From contig JAPDOI010000427.1 in assembly GCA_029168955.1 (NCBI GenBank), positions 186,001-250,000 of the forward strand: a stretch of 64,000 nt of DNA. Direction: 5' to 3'. Origin of the DNA: Aplectana chamaeleonis. Taxonomy: Eukaryota; Nematoda; Chromadorea; Rhabditida; Cosmocercidae. Below are positions 57,850 through 64,000 of this stretch, in pieces; position 1 is the stretch's first letter, and every line of letters starts with the position of its first letter. The translations under genes were made by a program, and so were the position numbers. Below the pieces are notes generated by a model, which searched no databases, was not told the DNA's origin, and saw only the letters and a program-made list of their open reading frames with translations.

Positions 57850-60800
57850 GCTCAATTTTTGTGAGAGGGCCCACACTCTTGCCGGGTGATGGACCCGAAT
57901 TAGACTTTAGGTAATCGATAGAGTGCATACAAGTAGAAAGGCAGAACCGGGCGCGTTGAGACGTCATCACTGGTCTGAGCACCCTCGCACCTCGGCGTCA
58001 CTGGCCCCCGCTTCTATGCTATTGGTGGGTGACTATGACGTTGCACAGTTGGGTTCCCACTTCTGCCTGAGTCAGCGCTGTTCGATTGGGGCACGATTAG
58101 GCATGGCAACGAGCAGTAGCCAATCATTGACCGGTTAGATTGATAGAGCATTCAACTGTATCGTATACATTGTTTGCGAAATACATGAAGATAACAATGG
58201 GAATTCTCTGAAGCTATAGAAACCGGCATGTATTTGGTCCCACTATGGTACTTGGTGAATCTATTCTTCTCTATTTAGGGTGTTTTCGAATGATTTCTGA
58301 TACGATGCCTTTCAGCTACAGATGAAACCTTGGAAATATACTAAGGAATATGATACGTTTGAAGAGCTAGAATGTGCGCTTCGTGGGAGCAAGGCTTGAA
58401 AGCTGCTTTCTAAATCTATGAAAGAGCAATACACTCGAACTATGAGGTGTTCACGAAGCATGATTTTGTTGGTCTAAACGTTTAATGGACCGCTTACATA
58501 GGAACTGCACCATTTTCCAACTTTTTCGTAAGGTAGTTGTTCCCGCTGGAACTTTGACTTCCCAATGATGACGGTAGGATCCGCTAGCCCAGGTTGTTCG
58601 TTGGATTTTTTCGAAACTGAACCCGATAATTTGTAGGTAAAGGGGTTCGGACGCGGGTTGGATATCTGAGTTTTTTTTAATTCTAGTATGTCTGTTTGAA
58701 ACCTTCCTCAAGACGCTGGAACCCCTTGTTGGACGAAAATTTGACGTGGATTCAAAAAAAAAGTTGACTTCCCTGAATATCGGAAGCGGCTCTTCTTTTT
58801 TCTGTCTATAAGAATCGAAGCAGAATAGTGCGAGGAAAAGTTCGAACCCAGCAGTCATCGTCATCAAAAATATCGAGGTCTTGTCTTCGAAGAGGTCTTG
58901 TCTTCCCTTGATCAGGATAGCCATAAATAGACAAAGAGATTTGAGCGAATCTTCACTCCCTGCTCAATAAACCCAGTAATTTGAGGTACCGGTCCACCGC
59001 TGATCTGGTATATACCATTTGGCCACAATTGGAGTTGAGGTCCCAACAAATCAGGCAGGTGTTAAACGGACTCGAAACGCACCAAACTTGAGTGTGACCC
59101 AGTCAGAAATTTTCAAAACTAGTTGAGACAAGGTCTAACTGTTAGTGATACGTGTAACTCTGGCAATAACTCGTTTGCGACCCCGTAAGAGATTCGGGAA
59201 ATTTTGGGTCGCCGATTTGGAGAATCAGTAGGCGGAGCTCGGAATCGGAGGTGGCGTTAGTCAATGCGTGTTGGGTCGCGTGCGCACTGCAGCCAGACGA
59301 CGGCACCGACGTAACGTTGAAGCCAAAATCAAACCAGCGATACATACGAGCCGTCTCGGGGTGGGGCTAAACCGATTCATTCCATTGTGAAGTGTGCACT
59401 CCTCGGGCTCTGCCTTCGAGTTGAGTGGAATGCGAGTGCCTGCTCCTACACCAAAATGGGTGCTCTATCGTGGGAGCAGGCAAGAGGCGGAGCATTCCTA
59501 GAATTGATTGGTTTTGGAGAGCACAGAAAGTGCAGACTTGGCTAGGGTCCAGGTGAGTGTACAGCGGTTGGCTTAGGAGTAGGAGCGCACGTGGCGTGTA
59601 TGGCGTTATCGATTTTGTCTCGTGATTTAGCATCCCGTTCGGTGACCCGTTTCGCAAAGCCGGGAGCATTGCGTTTGCCGTCGGAGGGTTGCCCCGTCCA
59701 TTCTGTGACGTCATCAGTCGTTTAGCATCCCGTTCACTCAACCGTTCTTGACGGCGTTCGTATGTGTTGTTTTCGATCAACGGGATGCTAAACGCCTTCG
59801 CTAACGAAGGCTGTCAGAGAAGTTCTAACGGAAAATGCTTGAAAGTTACGAGATACTCTTGAGTCGCATACAAATGTCCATACCTACAATCAATATGCGT
59901 CTTAGCATTACATGCACCTTTGTTATACATTGTAGTGAAGTAATTCTCGAGCGAAAATGCAGTGCTAAACTCGAAATCAACTTATCTGTGCTCAACTCGG
60001 CTCGCTTGAGTCAAACGCGCTCCGATGTTAATGACTGGTTAGCCGGCTGCCAGGCGAGAGGCGAAAGACGCCAGACGCGCTGCGAAATCTTGCGAAATGA
60101 GTCACCGGGGTGAGACGGGGGCGAGATGCCCGTTTCCCGACTTTGCATATCGGTAATGCCGTTCCGTTCATAAGAGCAACATCTTTCGGCGTGAAAACAC
60201 ACTAGGAGACACTTCCTGTGCAGAAATCACATCAGTGCAACTCAGGAGCGCCGATGATTCGCGGATCACACGTTATGATGCGCCCACGGAGTGCTAAAAC
60301 GCTCATAACTCCGTTTAGGGAAATGCTCCGCACCTGTAAGATGAAGGATCGAAATCTACACCAGAAATTTATCCTGAAAACGTATATTTCATTCGAAAAG
60401 ACCACTTTATGTAATTATCCTTCCCTTGAGGGCAAACGCCGTTTTCCTAGTTCCAGAGGCCTATACTGCCTTTGATATTGAGGCCCCCCCCGAATGTAAG
60501 TCCCCTTTAAGTGGCGCAATCACATGTGCGTTCGCAATCGACTGTTCATTTCTGTTTGCCCTTTTTAAAAAGACCTGAAACCACGTCCGACTCGGACGCA
60601 GCTGCACCTCGCACTTCAGCGAGGAGCAAATCGTCATTCGCTCAAAGACGGTTGGTTATCGACTGCCTCGTCCACCCACGAATGACGAGACCAGCGCCCC
60701 GCAACCTTTGCGTGCGCTCCCTCTCTCTCCCTTCTCACTTCACACAGTTTCCCTCATCGCCTCCGATGCTTAGACCCTCTTCCAACAAACGGCGAACCTT

Positions 60801-60985
60801 TCCAGATCTACGCATTCATGCCACCTCCAAACCTGCGCGACTATTTGATTTCGTAACGAGATTCGAAAGCAAAGTACTACCAGAGGTATATATTTACTCA
60901 TCGCAGTTGGATGACATTCGGCAGTGTTCCCGTTTGCAGCCCCAAGAATGATCACTTGCAATCCTACAGGGATATATGCGATCAG
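57850..60985. other. No supported gene; scattered short repeats
   Basis: Open frames up to 157 codons exist on both strands (for example minus 58451-58924, minus 59367-59780, plus 60511-60951), but I recognise no domain or codon pattern in them. TTTAGCATCCCGTT occurs at about 59626 and 59724 on the plus strand and inverted at about 59778, close to CAACGG/CCGTTC contexts, hinting at a small inverted-repeat remnant. Nothing else could be assigned. Confidence 0.4.
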
Positions 60986-60992
60986 CCGAAAA

Positions 60993-61348
60993 TTATAAGA
61001 TGAGAAGGATAAAAGGGTATCACTGAGCCAGATCATCCATTTGGTCGACTGTTTCTATGGAAGGCAAAAGTATCGGACTATCCTGTTAAAACATGATCGC
61101 TATATGCACGCTTCTTACCATCGGGATAAGGAAAGAAACTTCCTTACCAGATCGAGTTCACCAAAAAAAATTATAAGATGAGAAGAAGGATAAAAGGGTA
61201 TCATTGAGCCAGATCATCCATTTGGTCGATTGTTTCTATGAAAGGCAAAAGTATCGGACTATCCTGTTAAAACATGATCGCTATATGCATGCTTCTTACC
61301 ATCGGGATAAGGAAAGAAACTTCCTTACCAGATCGAGTTCACCAAAAA
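60993..61348. repeat. Tandem duplication of a 178-bp unit
   Basis: 60993-61170 and 61171-61348 are near-identical, starting TTATAAGATGAGAAG and ending in the run AGTTCACCAAAAAAAA. The second copy has an extra AGA and a few substitutions (CACTGAGCC/CATTGAGCC, GCACGC/GCATGC). No coding content. The low divergence indicates a recent duplication or an assembly artefact. Confidence 0.9.
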
Positions 61349-61789
61349 AAATCTTAAAGACCGTAATTGAACCATCAACACAGATCGGTTGTGGTTCCCC
61401 TCTGACGGTGCACAATACGTTGGCGAAGAATTGATGCGCATACTGTCCTTATCAAAATGAAACTCTGGTCGCAGCTGCGTACAACCGCTGTTAGGAAACG
61501 AATGCCGTGCGAAATCCAAGCCAAGGATAGTCGTGACAGGACCACGTGGTCCCATCACGATTATCAACGTGTTGCATTCTGCAACAGCAACTGCGGACCG
61601 GAATTTCACTCCGATAGGAACAGTAACATACACAGACAATGTCACGCTAGTAGCAGAATGGAATAACAATGGTAGCCTCTGGGTTGTTCGGCTAGTTCTC
61701 AGAATTCTCATTCTTACGTGGCCACTACTGTTGCTATTATCGCTTCACCTGTTCGGCAAACAGCCATAAAAAAGGCGACTACACCTCAT

Positions 61790-61847
61790 AAGAGCAACAT
61801 TGTCAAACAGCCACCAAACCAACCCTCTTGGAGAGTGCTAAAGCCCT

Positions 61848-61906
<59 letters not shown>

Positions 61907-62355
61907 CAGAAGCCATTCGCCGATGTTTCCAGCAAAGTCAATCTGCAAAGATGGCACGACTCACAGCAAGAACGACTCCGTCTATTGCGCGAGGAGCATA
62001 CTCAGCTCGTACGGTGCCATCTGGAAAAGGCGGCCATTAATCCCATATTGGAGGTAGTGCCGCCCCAAGTCTGCACATCCGAGGCTGAACTCGGAAGAAG
62101 AGCCAGGTGGACCCTGGCATCACTGCGCTGTGGTCATTCTACCGTGCTTATGTCCTACGTCAGCAAAATAGTAGCAAATCAGATGTTTGCCCGGACTGCG
62201 GCTGCCTCGGCCATGATACTGCACACCTTTTCAAATGTCCGGAGAGACCCACCACGCTGATCGTAATGGACTTATGGACGAATCCGTTACTGGTCGCCCA
62301 GTTTCTCAACCTATGACAAAACCCTCAATGTGGCTGCAAAGAAGAAGAAGAAAAA
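61790..62355 (+). pseudogene. J family copy, 5'-truncated, with GAA tail
   Basis: Plus strand reads NIVKQPPNQPSWRVLKPFQ, an Arg-Glu run produced by an (AG)n expansion, HQKPFADVSSKVNLQRWHDS, REEHTQLVRCHLEKAAINPI and LGRRARWTLASLRCGHSTVL. After a one-base shift near 62170 it reads SKSDVCPDCGCLGHDTAHLF and MDLWTNPLLVAQFLNL with a stop at 62316. The 3' end GGCTGCAAAGAAGAAGAAGA (about 62334-62353) matches the other J copies. It is the C-terminal fifth only, a typical 5'-truncated insertion. Confidence 0.9.
61851..61903. repeat. (AG)n microsatellite inside J coding sequence
   Basis: About 53 bp of uninterrupted AG. Other J copies have a short AGAGAGAGAAG here (encoding VRERSIRK), so the run is an in-situ expansion of a coding dinucleotide. 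A smaller version (RERERS) is seen in the minus-strand copy at about 57705. Confidence 0.95.
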
Positions 62356-62378
62356 TGCCCAGCTTCAAGCTGAAGAAC

Positions 62379-63159
62379 AATATTGTTGAAAAGTAGGTTG
62401 TTCATAAACAATGAAACGCACTGTACAGTCCTTCTCTGAACCAAATTTCGGTCCGCAATTGCGTCTCGAACGCTTTGCGGCCACACGCGCTCGAGTCGGT
62501 AGGGTTTCCAGCGCCAAAGCCGACTCGATGTGGCTTTTTTATACAATTTTCTTCGAATTTTCTTAGTTTCCAGTTTCTAAAAGCCACCTAGATTCAGTAG
62601 ATCGGCGGCTGCGACGCCGGAAGCTCTTCCGACTCGGGAGCGTGCGGCCGCAAAGCGTGTCGAGACGCAATTGCGGACCGGCATTCGACACAGATAAGCA
62701 CAGTACAAACTATACTTTGACATTTTCAGATTTTTTTCGAATATTCGACTTTTCGAATAATTCGGGATTTTGAACTTTTCGGATATTCGACTTTTCGAAT
62801 TATTCGGGATTTTCAACTATTCGAATATTCGACTTTTCGAATTATTCGTGATTTTGAGCTTTTCGAATATTCGACTTTTCGAATTATTCGGAATTTTGAG
62901 CTTTTCGAATATTCGACTTTTCGAATAAAAAGTCGACTTTTTCAATCGACTGTCGAATAATTTTTCGACTATTTCCATTCAACTTTCGGAGTAAGTCACT
63001 ACTTTCGAGAAAAAGGCTACATCACTTCAGCTAGCGTATTCTATCTTTCTTTTGGGATTGAACTAAACTGTCGAATAGGGAAGCGAACAAACTATCCAAG
63101 AAGCGGTTGGCTATACAGTGCGTTTCATTTTTATGAACACCTCAGTTTTCAACAATATC
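62379..63159. repeat. Inverted-repeat element around a 42-bp tandem repeat
   Basis: Outer arms of ~50 bp: 62379-62428 (ATATTGTTGAAAAG, TGTTCATAAACAATGAAACG, CACTGTACAG) against the complement of 63112-63159. A second nested pair is 62450-62530 with 62612-62680 (GGTCCGCAATTGCGTCTCGA and its complement). Between the inner pair and the right outer arm lies the TTCGAA-rich tandem repeat. It looks like a MITE inserted just past the J 3' end. Target duplication not determined. Confidence 0.65.
62738..62947. repeat. 42-bp tandem repeat, five copies
   Basis: Units beginning CGAATATTCGACTTTTCGAA (one CGGATATTC) start at 62738, 62780, 62822, 62864 and 62906, an exact 42-bp period, with small differences such as ATTATTCGGG/ATTATTCGTG. 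Very rich in TTCGAA palindromes. Confidence 0.93.
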
Positions 63160-63735
63160 GCTTTCCGGCGTAACGCTTCGCGGTTTTCACTGCCACTAGC
63201 GTATTCAGAGTGTTGGGAAACCTGTATATCTATGGTTCTGGAATTTCATCTTTCTGAGAACCTTCCTTATAATGCTTTATATGACTTTCGACCATTCCAT
63301 TGTTTACGAACATTCTGACTAAACGCCGACTTAAACACTTCCCCTTATTTGTCAAACTACACGTTAAGGTCAGAATTGACTAATACTTCTTTTGTCAATA
63401 TTGCTTGTTTTTCTCACCTGTCCAGGGTGAAAAAAGCTTAGAGCCGGACCCCCTAACGCCGAACGAAGCAACCACCGCAACCCTTCCAGAAGTTGAAATC
63501 TTGGCTTGTTTCTGACTACATGAGAAATAGCAACGCCTAGAATGGAAATTCGATCGAATGAGGCGCAGGGAATTCTTCCGAAAGAGATAAATGGTGGATC
63601 TGGAGGCATTTACCGAGCACAACGGTCGGTGGCATTAGCCGGGCCGAGGCCGCAGGACGGCTGTTGTATAATATAAGATAAATGTCGAGCATTCTTTTTC
63701 TGCAAAACGGCGTTCTGTGTCGTTTTTTTTTATTC
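63160..63735. other. No gene seen
   Basis: Short open frames only. Contains a TATAATATAAG stretch near 63665 and a T run near 63723, but no supported gene. It precedes two 16-bp near-identical direct repeats (AGCAACAGATGGTCAA at 63736, AGCAACAAATGGTCAA at 63759) just upstream of the SL1-like sequence. Confidence 0.45.
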
Positions 63736-63782
63736 AGCAACAGATGGTCAACGAATTGAGCAACAAATGGTCAAGTGTCGTC

Positions 63783-63804
63783 GGTTTAATTACACAAGTT
63801 TGAG
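63783..63804 (+). ncRNA. SL1-like spliced leader sequence with donor GT
   Basis: The 22 nt GGTTTAATTAC-A-CAAGTTTGAG match the nematode SL1 leader at 21 of 22 positions (A instead of C at position 12) and are directly followed by the donor GTACAT. A chance match this close in 64 kb is very unlikely. In nematodes the leader is the 5' part of a ~100-nt SL RNA donated to mRNAs by trans-splicing. Downstream there are plausible stems (GGCC...GGCC near 63818; GCGCC...GGCGC near 63850), but no good Sm site (AATTTTTGG-type) at the usual distance; the nearest U-rich run is ATTTTTATGG near 63926, too far. It may therefore be an SL RNA variant gene, a pseudogene or a leader-derived retrocopy. Confidence 0.55.
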
Positions 63805-64000
63805 GTACATGACCCCGCCTGGCCGCTGGAGGCCCCTCTCAACAGCTAGCGCCCTCGTTGATGCTAGGCGCAGTGGCCGCGTTGCGATTTGGCATGCCGG
63901 CCGCGTTGCGCACCGGTGAGTATGTATTTTTATGGAAAATGTTTTACTCAGAAGGGCTTCTCGTCCGGGCTCGAAGCAGCTGCTCACCCATTACAGTCTT

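Noticed and set aside
60511..60951. 146-codon open frame as a host gene
   Set aside because: No domain, low-complexity Ser/Pro/Arg composition, no splice or start context that supports it.
61325..61711. Possible retropepsin-like fragment (TILGLDFARHSF) on the minus strand
   Set aside because: No Asp-Thr/Ser-Gly active-site motif and no neighbouring LTR, gag or polymerase; the resemblance is too slight.

Overview
This is eukaryotic DNA, most likely from a nematode. Three things point that way. Near 63.78 kb there is a 22-nt sequence one base away from the nematode spliced leader SL1, directly followed by a GT donor. Two short-intron exons of an F-BAR (TOCA/CIP4-type) gene lie at 39.9-40.2 kb. 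The rest is a dense mix of nematode-style non-LTR retrotransposons and DNA transposons. No bacterial operons, rRNA genes or CRISPR arrays are seen. The assignment to nematodes is an inference.

Layout. (1) 1-31.8 kb is one uninterrupted head-to-tail satellite array of about 219 monomers of 145 bp, cut by the window's left edge. The first ~9.5 kb is nearly homogeneous. From about 10.8 kb, diagnostic variants recur in a fixed order, giving a higher-order repeat; one block of about 16 monomers recurs 12.9 kb further on in the same order. (2) 32.5-39.4 kb (minus strand) is a ~3.49-kb non-LTR retrotransposon with a second copy of the same family (3.45 kb) inserted in it, each flanked by target-site duplications. 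The family ('J' here) encodes a 2A-like NPGP motif, a PHD-like zinc finger, an endonuclease and a reverse transcriptase, and ends in a (GAA)n tail. (3) 39.4-47.6 kb holds a host gene fragment (F-BAR exons). Next to it is a CR1-like retroelement, split by a 4.67-kb hAT transposon with an exact 8-bp duplication, which is itself split by a 505-bp fragment of a second non-LTR family ('K'). (4) 47.7-51.6 kb carries a 1.94-kb Mutator-like element with 81-bp inverted ends and a 9-bp duplication, a ~1.0-kb element with ~350-bp inverted ends, and a 483-bp TTAA-flanked element. (5) 51.8-54.3 kb is a second, decayed hAT transposase. (6) 54.4-57.85 kb is a scrambled cluster of J and K fragments, including a 277-bp miniature element whose removal restores the K reading frame. 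(7) 57.9-64 kb is mostly anonymous, with a 178-bp tandem duplication, another J 3' end, a 42-bp tandem repeat inside an inverted-repeat element, and the SL1-like sequence.

No complete functional gene can be supported. All transposon coding regions carry frameshifts, stops or truncations; the two F-BAR exons are the only open, correctly phased host coding sequence. The region reads as satellite-flanked, transposon-rich heterochromatin, in which insertion order can be read from nested target-site duplications.
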